This document shows, piece by piece, positions 1 through 7,373 of a stretch of DNA of 64,000 bases. Within the stretch, counting starts at the first letter, position 1; each line of letters opens with the position of its first letter. Under the pieces are notes generated by a model. The model was given only the letters and a program-made list of their open reading frames with translations. It was not told the DNA's origin and did no database searches. Source of the stretch: Kineothrix sp. MSJ-39 (lineage in GTDB: Bacteria > Bacillota > Clostridia > Lachnospirales > Lachnospiraceae); assembly GCF_018917935.1 (NCBI RefSeq), contig NZ_JAHLPN010000004.1, forward strand, positions 1 to 64,000, in the 5' to 3' direction. The position numbers and the translations under genes are program-made.

Positions 1-2
1 CG

Positions 3-98
3 CTTTATAATCGTAGAGATTACAACAATTTCCCTATGCACCCATTAAACTGGAAAACTCCCAAACAAGTGCTTATGGATTATCTTGCGTCAATGTAA
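3..98 (+). pseudogene. 3' end of an integrase-core transposase (cut by window edge)
   Basis: An open frame enters from the left edge and stops with TAA at 96-98. The 31 visible residues include YNNFPMHPLNWKTPKQVL, which fits the C-terminal Y-N-x(n)-H-P-L-x-x-x-T-P signature of IS3/IS481-type DDE integrase cores. The catalytic part lies outside the window, so whether the element is intact cannot be judged. The sequence just after the stop, ending near 120, may contain the right terminal repeat of the insertion sequence, but without the left end this cannot be confirmed. Confidence 0.55.
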
Positions 99-215
99 CA
101 CATGTTTGACAAACCTACATAAAACTTTGTGCATTTCAGCAAAAACGATGCAAAAAAGAAGTGTTTTCTTTTTTTGTGAACGCACACAATTTCCAGCTTT
201 CTCCTATTGTTCATT

Positions 216-265
216 TGTTACAAAATTGTTACAATCCTATTGTATTCAGCTGATACAAGTATAAA
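216..265 (+). promoter_or_regulatory. WalR-like box and promoter of the small peptide gene
   Basis: TGTTAC at 216-221 and TGTTAC at 227-232 are separated by exactly 5 bases. This matches the published WalR (YycF) consensus TGTWAH-N5-TGTWAH. A -10 candidate TATAAA lies at 260-265. No good -35 is visible at the matching distance, around 237-242, as expected for an activator-dependent promoter with the regulator bound directly upstream. The box is seen; WalR binding is inferred. Confidence 0.5.
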
Positions 266-287
266 ATCAAATAAGGAGGACGAAACT

Positions 288-359
288 ATGTGTTTTAATT
301 TCAATAGCTGCTCCGAGTTATTTAAGGCTATCTGCAAATATTTAAACTTCGGATGCTAA
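288..359 (+). CDS. 23-residue cysteine-containing peptide, uncharacterised
   Basis: ATG at 288 follows an excellent ribosome site (AAGGAGG at 273-279, 8 bases spacing) and the frame stops with TAA at 357-359. The peptide has four cysteines, at residues 2, 8, 16 and 23 (the last residue). The central part, SELFKAICKYLNFG, could form an amphipathic helix. There is no signal peptide or recognised RiPP leader. It is monocistronic: its own promoter region lies upstream and a strong terminator starts 24 bases after the stop. No neighbouring maturase, protease or exporter is visible, so a bacteriocin or pheromone role is not supported. A small membrane or metal-binding protein, a type I toxin-like peptide, or a regulatory leader peptide are all possible. 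The gene context is convincing; the function is unknown. Confidence 0.7.
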   Translation: MCFNFNSCSELFKAICKYLNFGC

Positions 360-382
360 TTTGCACGGATCGTGTAAGTTTG

Positions 383-419
383 AAAAGCCCTGACAGAGTA
401 GTTCTGTCAGGGCTTTTTT
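383..419. terminator. Bidirectional Rho-independent terminator
   Basis: A 12-bp perfect stem (386-397 with 403-414, AGCCCTGACAGA and its complement) with a 5-base loop is followed by a T run on the plus strand and preceded by an A run. It can end both the peptide transcript (plus) and the metA transcript (minus, stop at 433). Confidence 0.9.
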
Positions 420-432
420 GCAACGCTGTATG

Positions 433-1350
433 CTATCGGATTTCGTTAATATCGTACGGGGTGGTCTGGTATACGTAATAATTCAGCCAGTTGCTGTAAA
501 GATTGTTGGAATGGGCACGCCATTGCAGATGCGGTCTTTTCGTCGGATCATCATCCGGGAAATAATTGACCGGAAGTTTAATGGAAAGTCCTTTTGCCAC
601 ATCCCTTTCATATTCTTTCTGCAGGGTAACTCTGTCATACTCCAGATGTCCCATGACAAAGATCTGTTTGCCATCCTCTGTCATGCACAAAAGCACGCCC
701 GCTTCTTCCGACTCTGCCAACACGATAAGCTGTGGGCAATCATGGATCGCCTTTGCACTGACTGTCGTATAGCGGCTGTTCGGTGCCATAAAATAATCAT
801 CAAAGCCTCTGACAAGCGGTATTTTACGGTTCATTACCTTATGCTCAAAGATACCAAACAGCTTTTCCGCAAGCTGGATCTTTGGCAGTCCGAAATGATA
901 ATACAGTCCTGCCTGTGCGCCCCAGCAGATATGCAGTGTGGAAGTCACATGTTTCTTGGACCATTCCATGATCCCGCACAGTTCTTCCCAGTAATCCACT
1001 TCTTCAAATGCCATCTGTTCCACCGGTGCTCCGGTAATGATCAGACCATCGTATTTATTTTCCTTCAGCTCCGCAAATGTGGAATAAAACCGGTTCAGGT
1101 GGTTCGCCGATGTATTCTGCGAAACGTGAGTGCTTGTCTTCATGAAATCCACATCCACCTGCAGCGGCGTATTGGACAGTGCTCTTAAAAGCTGCAGCTC
1201 AGTTTCTTCCTTGAGCGGCATCAGGTTCAGGATACAGATCTTCAGTGGTCGGATTTCCTGGCTGACCGCTCTTCCTTCGTCCATGACGAATATATTTTCA
1301 TTTTCCAGTATTCCCTTGGCAGGGAGATCACTTTGTATTTTAATTGGCAT
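433..1350 (-). CDS. metA: Homoserine O-acetyltransferase (MetA family)
   Basis: This enzyme activates the hydroxyl of L-homoserine for methionine synthesis. The 305 residues are full length for the MetA family. The catalytic cysteine is Cys142 ([10 protein letters not shown]), and the His235/Glu237 pair lies in MGHLEYDR. Residue 111, in GAPVEQM, is Glu. Structural work on the Bacillus cereus enzyme showed that Glu at this position selects acetyl-CoA, whereas Gly (as in E. coli) selects succinyl-CoA, so acetyl transfer is predicted despite the usual succinyltransferase annotation. The gene is monocistronic on the minus strand. It is preceded by a leader of about 170 nt full of hairpins and ends at a shared terminator. 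The start ATG has an AGAGGA ribosome site. Confidence 0.93.
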   Translation of the reverse strand: MPIKIQSDLPAKGILENENIFVMDEGRAVSQEIRPLKICILNLMPLKEETELQLLRALSNTPLQVDVDFMKTSTHVSQNTSANHLNRFYSTFAELKENKYDGLIITGAPVEQMAFEEVDYWEELCGIMEWSKKHVTSTLHICWGAQAGLYYHFGLPKIQLAEKLFGIFEHKVMNRKIPLVRGFDDYFMAPNSRYTTVSAKAIHDCPQLIVLAESEEAGVLLCMTEDGKQIFVMGHLEYDRVTLQKEYERDVAKGLSIKLPVNYFPDDDPTKRPHLQWRAHSNNLYSNWLNYYVYQTTPYDINEIR

Positions 1351-1377
1351 TTCTAACTATCCTCTGTTTCTTTTTAT

Positions 1378-1525
1378 CTGCTTCGCAGTCGCTTGGTTCT
1401 TCATTCTTACTCGCAAACCCGCACCTCCGGTGCTCTCTGTCTGCTCCGCAGACCGTTTGCTCGTTAATGAGTCCGTGGAAACCAAATGCCTGCTTCGCAG
1501 TCGCTTGGTTTCCTACGGACTCATT
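1378..1525 (-). promoter_or_regulatory. Branched-hairpin 5' leader of metA with a 21-nt internal repeat
   Basis: Read as metA mRNA, the leader starts with a long hairpin: arms 1525-1505 and 1485-1466, about 20 bp, one bulge, and an inner CTGC-GAA-GCAG. Next comes a small three-way structure, a GCAAAC/GTTTGC stem enclosing TCTGC-GGA-GCAGA and GCACC-GGA-GGTGC. The 21-nt segment in the first hairpin (1490-1510) recurs exactly at 1378-1398, so the two copies could compete for the same partner strand. I see no SAM-I, S-box or T-box signature. It could be an uncharacterised regulatory leader or an inserted palindromic repeat. Confidence 0.5.
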
Positions 1526-1527
1526 AC

Positions 1528-1556
1528 ATTATAACACAATCGTGCAAGTTTGGTAA
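1528..1556 (-). promoter_or_regulatory. Probable metA promoter
   Basis: On the minus strand there is a perfect -10, TATAAT (1533-1528). Seventeen bases upstream is a weak -35, TTACCA (1556-1551), which starts just after the ligA stop. Transcription would begin near 1521, at the foot of the first leader hairpin. Confidence 0.5.
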
Positions 1557-1559
1557 TAG

Positions 1560-3536
1560 TTACAGCATCTGCATAGCCTCTTCTTCTGTGATGATCGGTA
1601 CAGAAAGTTCTTTTGCTTTTTTGTTTTTCCCGGAGGTCGAGGTAATATCATTGTTGATCAGATAATCTGTCTTTCCGGTCACGGAGCCTGTGACCTTACC
1701 GCCACGCTGCTCGATCTGCTCTTTGAGATCATTCCGGTTGGCAAAATGCTCCAGTGAGCCTGTGATAACGAATACCTTACCTGCCAGTGTCTGCTGCTGT
1801 GTGTTTTCTTCCGGCTTCTGCAGTTCCAGTTCTTTCAATAAGTTGTCCAGTGCTAACAGATTTTCTTCTTTCGTAAAATATGCCCTGATGCCACCTGCCA
1901 GCACTTCTCCGACGCCGTCTATTTCTGACAGTTCTTCCACATCAGCCGATTTTATCTTCTCTATATCATAATCAAAATATCTGCACAGAACTTTTGCATT
2001 GGCAACACCGATCCCTGTGATCCCCAGCGCATAGATCAGCCTTGGCAGCGTTGTCTGTCTCGCTTTGTCGATACTGTCAAGGAGATTCTGGCAGGACTTT
2101 TCTCCAAAACCTTCCATTTCTTTGATCGTATCCGCATGCTGTTCCAGATGAAAGATATCCGCAAAGGAATGGATAAAGCCCTTACCGATGAATTTCTCCA
2201 GCGTTGCTTCCGACAAACCATCTACATTAAGTGCGTCACGGCTGACAAACAGAGCAAACGACTTGATTTTTTTTGCCGGACAGTCCGGATTGGTACAATA
2301 TAAAACCTCTGCCTCATTTGCCGCTTCTATTTTCGTCTCGGCGCCACAAGCCGGACAATGCACCGGAATATCCTTCACACCGCTTTTTGTCAGATTTTCC
2401 GCGATCTGCGGAATGATCATATTGGCTTTGTAAACGGTGATCTTATCGCCAATCCCCAGCTCCAGCGCTTTCATCACACTGATATTATGGACGCTGGCAC
2501 GGCTGACCGTCGTTCCCTCCAGCTCGACCGGTTCAAATATCGCTACCGGATTGATCAGACCAGTCCGGCTTGGACTCCATTCGATCTCTAACAGCGTTGT
2601 TTCGGCTGTTTCATCCGCCCATTTAAAGGCGATCGAGTCGCGTGGAAACTTTGCCGTGAGTCCCAGCGAAGCAGAATAAGCCAGATCACAATAACAAAGC
2701 ACCAGTCCGTCGGACGGGATGTCATACGTCTGTATCGCCTGTGCATACCCTTCGATCTCTGCCAGGATCGTATCTGCACTGACCCGTTTATACGGTACAA
2801 CATCAAAGCCCTGTTCTTTTAAAAAACGAAACTGATTCTCCCGTTCATTTTCAAACGATGGTTCTGTGCCATCCAGCTCTGCTTTTACATAGGAAAATGC
2901 ATAGAAAAACACACTTCTCTTTGCCGTGATCTCATTATTTAACTGTCTGACCGAACCACTGCAGAGATTCCGTGGATTTTTGTACTTCGCATCCGCATCT
3001 TCGATCTGCGCATTGATCTTTTCAAACTCGGAATACGGAATAACCGCTTCCCCGCGCAGTACAAGACTGCCCTGATATGGAATCCTGCCCGGTATGTTCC
3101 GGAACACTCTGGCGTTTGGCGTAATAACTTCGCCGACTTCCCCGTTTCCGCGGGTTACCGCTTTGACAAGCTGTCCACCCTCATAAGTCAGCACGATTGT
3201 AAGACCGTCCAGTTTCCAGGAAAGCAGCCCTTCCTTATCGCCGAGCCAGCTCTTCAGTTCTTCCCGTTCCTTTGTCTTTGCCAGCGAAAGCATCGGTTTT
3301 TCATGCCGTTCCTTTGGCAATGCATCCACAGCCTCGTAGCCGACCGTTACCGACGGCGAACCGGAAAGCACAATACCGGTTTCTGCCTCCAGTGCCTGCA
3401 GTTCATCATATAATCTGTCATATTCAAAATTGCTCATGATCTCTGTATCCTGCGCATAATATGCCTTGGATGCTTTCTGTAAAACAGGGATCAGTTCCCG
3501 CATTCTTGCTATCTTTTCTTCCATTTTATTCTCCAT
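1560..3536 (-). CDS. ligA: NAD-dependent DNA ligase LigA
   Basis: LigA seals nicks during replication and repair using NAD+ as adenylate donor. In order it shows the Ia domain that binds NMN (YYAQDTEIMSNFEYDRLYDEL), the adenylation motif SWKLDG with the nucleophilic Lys, an OB fold, a four-Cys zinc finger (CPAC...YCTNPDC), helix-hairpin-helix repeats and a C-terminal BRCT domain (GKVFVITGSL...). Full length is about 660 residues. An in-frame ATG exists at 3563, but it has a purine run directly against it. The ATG at 3536, preceded by AGAGG at a good distance, is preferred. The downstream neighbour on the same strand is metA, which has its own promoter. Confidence 0.95.
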   Translation of the reverse strand: MENKMEEKIARMRELIPVLQKASKAYYAQDTEIMSNFEYDRLYDELQALEAETGIVLSGSPSVTVGYEAVDALPKERHEKPMLSLAKTKEREELKSWLGDKEGLLSWKLDGLTIVLTYEGGQLVKAVTRGNGEVGEVITPNARVFRNIPGRIPYQGSLVLRGEAVIPYSEFEKINAQIEDADAKYKNPRNLCSGSVRQLNNEITAKRSVFFYAFSYVKAELDGTEPSFENERENQFRFLKEQGFDVVPYKRVSADTILAEIEGYAQAIQTYDIPSDGLVLCYCDLAYSASLGLTAKFPRDSIAFKWADETAETTLLEIEWSPSRTGLINPVAIFEPVELEGTTVSRASVHNISVMKALELGIGDKITVYKANMIIPQIAENLTKSGVKDIPVHCPACGAETKIEAANEAEVLYCTNPDCPAKKIKSFALFVSRDALNVDGLSEATLEKFIGKGFIHSFADIFHLEQHADTIKEMEGFGEKSCQNLLDSIDKARQTTLPRLIYALGITGIGVANAKVLCRYFDYDIEKIKSADVEELSEIDGVGEVLAGGIRAYFTKEENLLALDNLLKELELQKPEENTQQQTLAGKVFVITGSLEHFANRNDLKEQIEQRGGKVTGSVTGKTDYLINNDITSTSGKNKKAKELSVPIITEEEAMQML

Positions 3537-3585
3537 ACCTTTTACCTCTGTTATGTCTGCCATCTTCTCTCAGGATGTCTCAAAT

Positions 3586-4329
3586 CTATTTTCGAAACTG
3601 TTCCGGGATTTGAAGTCCGACAAGTGTATACAATTCTGCCGTCTCTTCCTTGGTCAGGATCCGCGACTGTCCGCTATGCAGATCACCCAGTGTTATATTC
3701 ATGATCCGTACGCGTCTGAGCTGCTTTACCCGGTTTCCGCACGCCTGACACATCCTACGGATCTGTCTGTTCAGTCCCTGTGTCAGAATGATCCGGAAGG
3801 TGTATTTTCCCTCCTGCATGATCTTGCAGGGTCTTGTTGTACGGTCAAACTCCTCCAGATAAATACCGCCTGCCATCTTCTCCAGAAATTCAGGCGTGAT
3901 TTCCTTTTCTACCTTTACAACATATTCCTTTTCGTGCTTTTCCGCACCTCTCATCAGCTTCTGGATCAGCTCGCCGTCATTTGTCAAAAGCATGAGCCCC
4001 TCGGAATCCTTATCCAGTCTCCCGGCGTAAGTCACTCTCGTTTTGGTCTTCACGTAGTCGAGTATCTTTTTATCCGCAAATCGGTCTTTCTCCGTGCAGG
4101 TCACACCAACCGGCTTGTAAAAAGCGATCAGCACCTTCTCTGCTGCTCCTTTGATCTCCTTTTTGCCGATCTGTACCTTATCCGCTGCGCCTACCAGACA
4201 GCCCAGACCTGCGACCGTACCATTCACATAAACACGTCCCTGCTCGATCAGCTTATCTGCTTCCCGCCGCGAACAAAGCCCCGCCTGCGCCATATATTTA
4301 TTTAAACGTATTTTTTCTTCCTGCATCAT
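3586..4329 (-). CDS. 23S rRNA pseudouridine synthase, RluF/RluB type
   Basis: It is a member of the RsuA/RluB/RluE/RluF family, which isomerises uridine in 23S rRNA. An N-terminal S4 RNA-binding domain (IRLNKYMAQAGLCSRREADKLI) is followed by the catalytic domain. The conserved Asp is in GRLDKDSEGLMLLTND, and the C-terminal signature is QGLNRQIRRMCQACG. The QIRRMC motif and size resemble RluF (U2604), but the target site cannot be fixed from sequence. The longest frame begins with GTG at 4365. Homology starts at the tandem ATGs at 4329/4326, so the shorter start is given, with moderate confidence. It lies just upstream of ligA on the same strand. Confidence 0.88.
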   Translation of the reverse strand: MMQEEKIRLNKYMAQAGLCSRREADKLIEQGRVYVNGTVAGLGCLVGAADKVQIGKKEIKGAAEKVLIAFYKPVGVTCTEKDRFADKKILDYVKTKTRVTYAGRLDKDSEGLMLLTNDGELIQKLMRGAEKHEKEYVVKVEKEITPEFLEKMAGGIYLEEFDRTTRPCKIMQEGKYTFRIILTQGLNRQIRRMCQACGNRVKQLRRVRIMNITLGDLHSGQSRILTKEETAELYTLVGLQIPEQFRK

Positions 4330-4435
4330 TTTCTTTTCTGCACTCTCACATATTTCTGTCTGCACTTAGAAAAGTTCTTCCGCACAGAACAATACTATCA
4401 TAGCATATTCCAGCCGGCTTACATATAGCATTTTC

Positions 4436-4852
4436 TTATTTCTCTATAGCAATCTCTCTGATCTTCTCTATATCGATACATGTATCATCCGTAAGAAGTA
4501 TTGTCTTTTGGTAACTGTCCAGTTTCTTCACACACCCGGTCTTTTGGACAAATGCGCCACCTTCTTTTTTCTCATCCGGCACAAAATACGTCACAGTTAC
4601 CTGTGGCTTACTATCAATATTCTGCATCAGCCATTGCAGTTTTTCATCAATTTCTTCTACCACATACTCATCCAATGTAACTTCCTGTTCTGTCAGCCTT
4701 GCCGTCTCCGCGATCGCAGCACCATGTCCCGTCAGTGCGGAAAACGGTGCAAACTGCGCAGCCCTGTCATGGATCGACATATGCGGATGTGTCTTTGACT
4801 GATGATGTTCCAGTCCTATGATATCTTCATAAGAATCCTTCCTGATCTGCAT
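4436..4852 (-). CDS. YolD-like family protein
   Basis: This 138-residue protein carries the YolD-family block (HMSIHDRAAQFAPFSALTGHGAAIAE), followed by an acidic helix and a beta-rich C-terminal part. YolD proteins are usually encoded next to UvrX-type Y-family polymerases, as here: it lies 12 bases downstream of the polymerase gene and has its own AAAGGGAAA ribosome site. A role as polymerase partner or regulator is inferred from this pairing. The biochemical function is unknown. Confidence 0.85.
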   Translation of the reverse strand: MQIRKDSYEDIIGLEHHQSKTHPHMSIHDRAAQFAPFSALTGHGAAIAETARLTEQEVTLDEYVVEEIDEKLQWLMQNIDSKPQVTVTYFVPDEKKEGGAFVQKTGCVKKLDSYQKTILLTDDTCIDIEKIREIAIEK

Positions 4853-4864
4853 ATTTTCCCTTTC

Positions 4865-6382
4865 TTACGCCTTGTGACCGCCGATCTGCTGGTTACGCTC
4901 CATTGTCGTGGCACCTTCCTGCAGATTCATGCCCTTTATCAGTGCATTTTTGCCATATTTTTTCTGTACATTCAAAATGGCCTTCTGGATCTGCTTTTCT
5001 TTTCTGCGCTCTTCCTCTTTTTCCTGCTTCTCCCTGTTTTTCTGCTCATAATCTGTGAAAAGATCCATCTGTTCATAGGTCTCTTCCTGCACGACATCCT
5101 GTTCCCGCTGAAGGTGCGCAGCCACCACTGTGATACGCCTGATCAGCAGATCGGGATTGATGATCCTGTCATACAAAGTAAGCATGCCATCCATGATCTG
5201 CTTTGTGGAAGAAGTCGCTTCCTCCAGATTTTCTGTTCCATGGGCATGCTTTGGCACGCGTCTGCCATAGCGGTCTGTCGTGATCTCTCCGTGATATTTT
5301 TTCAAAATAGCCGGATCTGTCAGATTATCGATATCATAACCGATCGTCAGCACAAGCTGATCTGTCACATATCCTTTGTCTACCAGATCAAGCACTAAAA
5401 GATCTGTCATTTCCTGCACAATAAGCCGTGCTTTATCACAGGGATATGGGCATTTCAATACCTGTCCGGAGCTGATACTCTTTGCCTCCGGCTTATATGC
5501 TTTGATATCTGCGATCGTACAGGGCTCCCAGCCCCATGCATGATCGATCAGAAGCTCCGCATTGATGCCAAACAGACTGTACAATAGCTCCTCGTTATAG
5601 TATTCCTCCGGTTTACCGAGGGAGCATCTGGCAATATCTCCCATGGTATAAATACCGCATTTTTCCAGTTTTCTTGCATAGCCTCTGCCAACCCGCCAGA
5701 AATCGGTCAGCGGTCTGTGATCCCACAAAAGCTGCCTGTATGACAGTTCATCAATCTGTACGATCCTGACGCCGGACGCATCCGCCGGCATCTTCTTTGC
5801 CACAATATCCATGGCGATCTTGCACAGATACAGATTGGTCCCAATGCCTGCAGTCGCTGTAATCCCGGTCTCCTGCAGCACATCCCGGATCATCCGCATG
5901 GCAAGGTCATGTGCATTCATTCCATAAGTCTGCAGATAAGAGGTCACATCCATAAATACCTCATCGATCGAATAAACATGGATATCCTCCGGTGCCACAT
6001 ACCGCAGATAGATATTGTAGATCTTTGTACTGTATTTCATGTAATAGCTCATGCGTGGTGGTGCCACAAGATAAGACACCCTTTTATTCGGATCCGCTTT
6101 CAGCTCCGGATCAAAGCAGGATTCTTCCGTCAGCGGATGTCCTGCGCGCCGCGCGCGCATTTTATTGACTTCCTTTACGCGCTGCACCACTTCAAACAGC
6201 CTTGCCCTGCCGGGGATCCCATACTGTTTTAACGACGGCGATACCGCTAGGCAGATTGTCTTTTCCGTTCTTGTCGCATCTGCCACGACCAGATTTGTCC
6301 GTAGCGGATCCAGCTGCCGTTCCACGCACTCTACAGAGGCAAAAAAAGATTTCAGATCGATCGCGATATACTGTTTTTCCAT
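4865..6382 (-). CDS. Y-family (UvrX/DinB/ImpB-type) DNA polymerase
   Basis: This is a translesion polymerase. The N-terminal metal-binding Asp is in YIAIDLKSFFASVE, and the catalytic Asp-Glu pair is in YSIDEVFMDV. The helix-hairpin-helix region (LTDFWRVGRGYARKLEKCGIYTMGDIA) and a little-finger domain follow. The C-terminal 80 residues are a charged tail rich in Glu, Lys and Gln, with no recognised clamp motif. The start at 6382 is chosen because AGGAGG lies 6 bases upstream; an ATG 21 bases further upstream lacks this. It forms a two-gene unit with the YolD-like gene. No clear LexA box of CGAAC-N4-GTTCG type is visible upstream. Confidence 0.92.
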   Translation of the reverse strand: MEKQYIAIDLKSFFASVECVERQLDPLRTNLVVADATRTEKTICLAVSPSLKQYGIPGRARLFEVVQRVKEVNKMRARRAGHPLTEESCFDPELKADPNKRVSYLVAPPRMSYYMKYSTKIYNIYLRYVAPEDIHVYSIDEVFMDVTSYLQTYGMNAHDLAMRMIRDVLQETGITATAGIGTNLYLCKIAMDIVAKKMPADASGVRIVQIDELSYRQLLWDHRPLTDFWRVGRGYARKLEKCGIYTMGDIARCSLGKPEEYYNEELLYSLFGINAELLIDHAWGWEPCTIADIKAYKPEAKSISSGQVLKCPYPCDKARLIVQEMTDLLVLDLVDKGYVTDQLVLTIGYDIDNLTDPAILKKYHGEITTDRYGRRVPKHAHGTENLEEATSSTKQIMDGMLTLYDRIINPDLLIRRITVVAAHLQREQDVVQEETYEQMDLFTDYEQKNREKQEKEEERRKEKQIQKAILNVQKKYGKNALIKGMNLQEGATTMERNQQIGGHKA

Positions 6383-6415
6383 TTCTACCTCCTGCTTTAT
6401 CATTTCCTGTCACAC

Positions 6416-6450
6416 AAAGAAAGAGAAACGGATATCCATTTCTCTTTCTG
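6416..6450. terminator. Inverted repeat, probable terminator of the 6510 gene
   Basis: A 14-bp perfect inverted repeat is centred at 6433/6434 (AAAGAGAAAYGGAT and its complement, allowing G-T) and is flanked by A- and T-rich tracts. On the minus strand it follows the stop at 6510 and precedes the polymerase gene. Confidence 0.45.
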
Positions 6451-6509
6451 TTTTCTGTTCTTATTCTATTATATACCGATATTGCCTGCTTGTATACTTT
6501 TGTATTATT

Positions 6510-7106
6510 TTATTCGGCATCTTTCTGATCGCCTGCATAATAATCTTCAAACAGCTTGTTGACTGCAGAACGGGTATCCTGTGAGATCTGTGGCAGTTCT
6601 TTGCCCCAAGTCTTAGTTGCCTGCTTGAAACCTTTTTCGAACGCTGCCTGCATTTCTTTCATCTTATCCATATCACCGCCAGAAAGAGCTTTTGCGAAGT
6701 CAAAGATACGTTCTGAAGTCTGTTTCACACCCCAGTAACCGTCTTCTGCGATATCTGCCTGCGCCTGTGCCTTTGTCTGGGCATCTACCGTAAAGTTACC
6801 GCTTGCTAAAAACTTCCACATATCATTGGCTTTTCCGTAAGCACTTCCCTGCTTGGAGATCATCTGCTGTACAAGCTGCTGCAGCTGCTGTGTACGTGCC
6901 TCTGCATCTGCCTTGAGCTGGCTGACGATCGCTTCGTTTTTCTGCTTTGTTGTCACTGTATCTGTCTTTTTGGCATCTGTTGATGGTTCATATACTGCAG
7001 AAGCTTCTGTCTGCTTTCCTTCTGTTTCCATTGCGGCTGCTTTCTGCTCTGTGCTCTTATAAGCAGCATAGGTACTTGTCTGATTTGAAATTCCGTTTAC
7101 ATTCAT
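6510..7106 (-). CDS. Uncharacterised alanine/glutamine-rich cytoplasmic protein
   Basis: I do not recognise this 198-residue protein. It has no signal peptide or membrane segment. The N-terminal 65 residues are Thr/Ser/Ala-rich and probably disordered. A helical stretch rich in Gln (EARTQQLQQLVQQMISKQG) and a conserved-looking block, EDGYWGVKQTSERIFDFAKALSGGD, follow. It then has amphipathic helices and an acidic tail. The start at 7106 is favoured over the ATG at 7112 because GGAGG lies 8 bases upstream of it. It appears monocistronic. The small N-terminal Asn/Val/Gly/Ile motif and helical body are reminiscent of secreted or flagella-associated small proteins of Lachnospiraceae, but this is only an impression. 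Confidence 0.7.
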   Translation of the reverse strand: MNVNGISNQTSTYAAYKSTEQKAAAMETEGKQTEASAVYEPSTDAKKTDTVTTKQKNEAIVSQLKADAEARTQQLQQLVQQMISKQGSAYGKANDMWKFLASGNFTVDAQTKAQAQADIAEDGYWGVKQTSERIFDFAKALSGGDMDKMKEMQAAFEKGFKQATKTWGKELPQISQDTRSAVNKLFEDYYAGDQKDAE

Positions 7107-7244
7107 TCTCATATCCTCCTTGATCTGCTCAAACGACTACCTTGACATTATTCCTATTTCTGTAAGTTATATCGGCTTCTTTACCTGTTTTATTTAGAAA
7201 TATTTTGCAGGTTTTCTAACACTTATCCTCTTTCCTGTGCTTTT

Positions 7245-7273
7245 TTGACTTTTTCCCCCTTGTATGCTACACT
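7245..7273 (+). promoter_or_regulatory. Promoter of the formate/nitrite channel gene
   Basis: TTGACT (7245-7250) and TACACT (7268-7273) are separated by 17 bases. The predicted leader is about 95 nt. Near the start codon it contains a hairpin with GTGGAA (7311-7316) pairing TTCCAC (7349-7354) and a nested AAAATTT/AAATTTT stem, directly in front of the AGAAGGGAG ribosome site. Confidence 0.65.
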
Positions 7274-7373
7274 ATCAGTCGTGTATACAATATACATCTG
7301 ATGAAAAATCGTGGAACTTATGACTAAAATTTATCATACAAAATTTTATTCCACAGAAGGGAGACTATAGAAA

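Noticed and set aside
288-359. Lanthipeptide or sactipeptide precursor
   Set aside because: No leader sequence, modification enzyme, protease or exporter is encoded nearby, and the Cys spacing fits no precursor family I can recognise.
418-1188. Long open frame on the plus strand opposite metA
   Set aside because: It is antisense to a clear metA, has no ribosome site and no recognisable protein character.
1351-1559. SAM riboswitch or T-box before metA
   Set aside because: No S-box core, kink-turn or T-box GGTGG motif could be found; the hairpins have a different arrangement.
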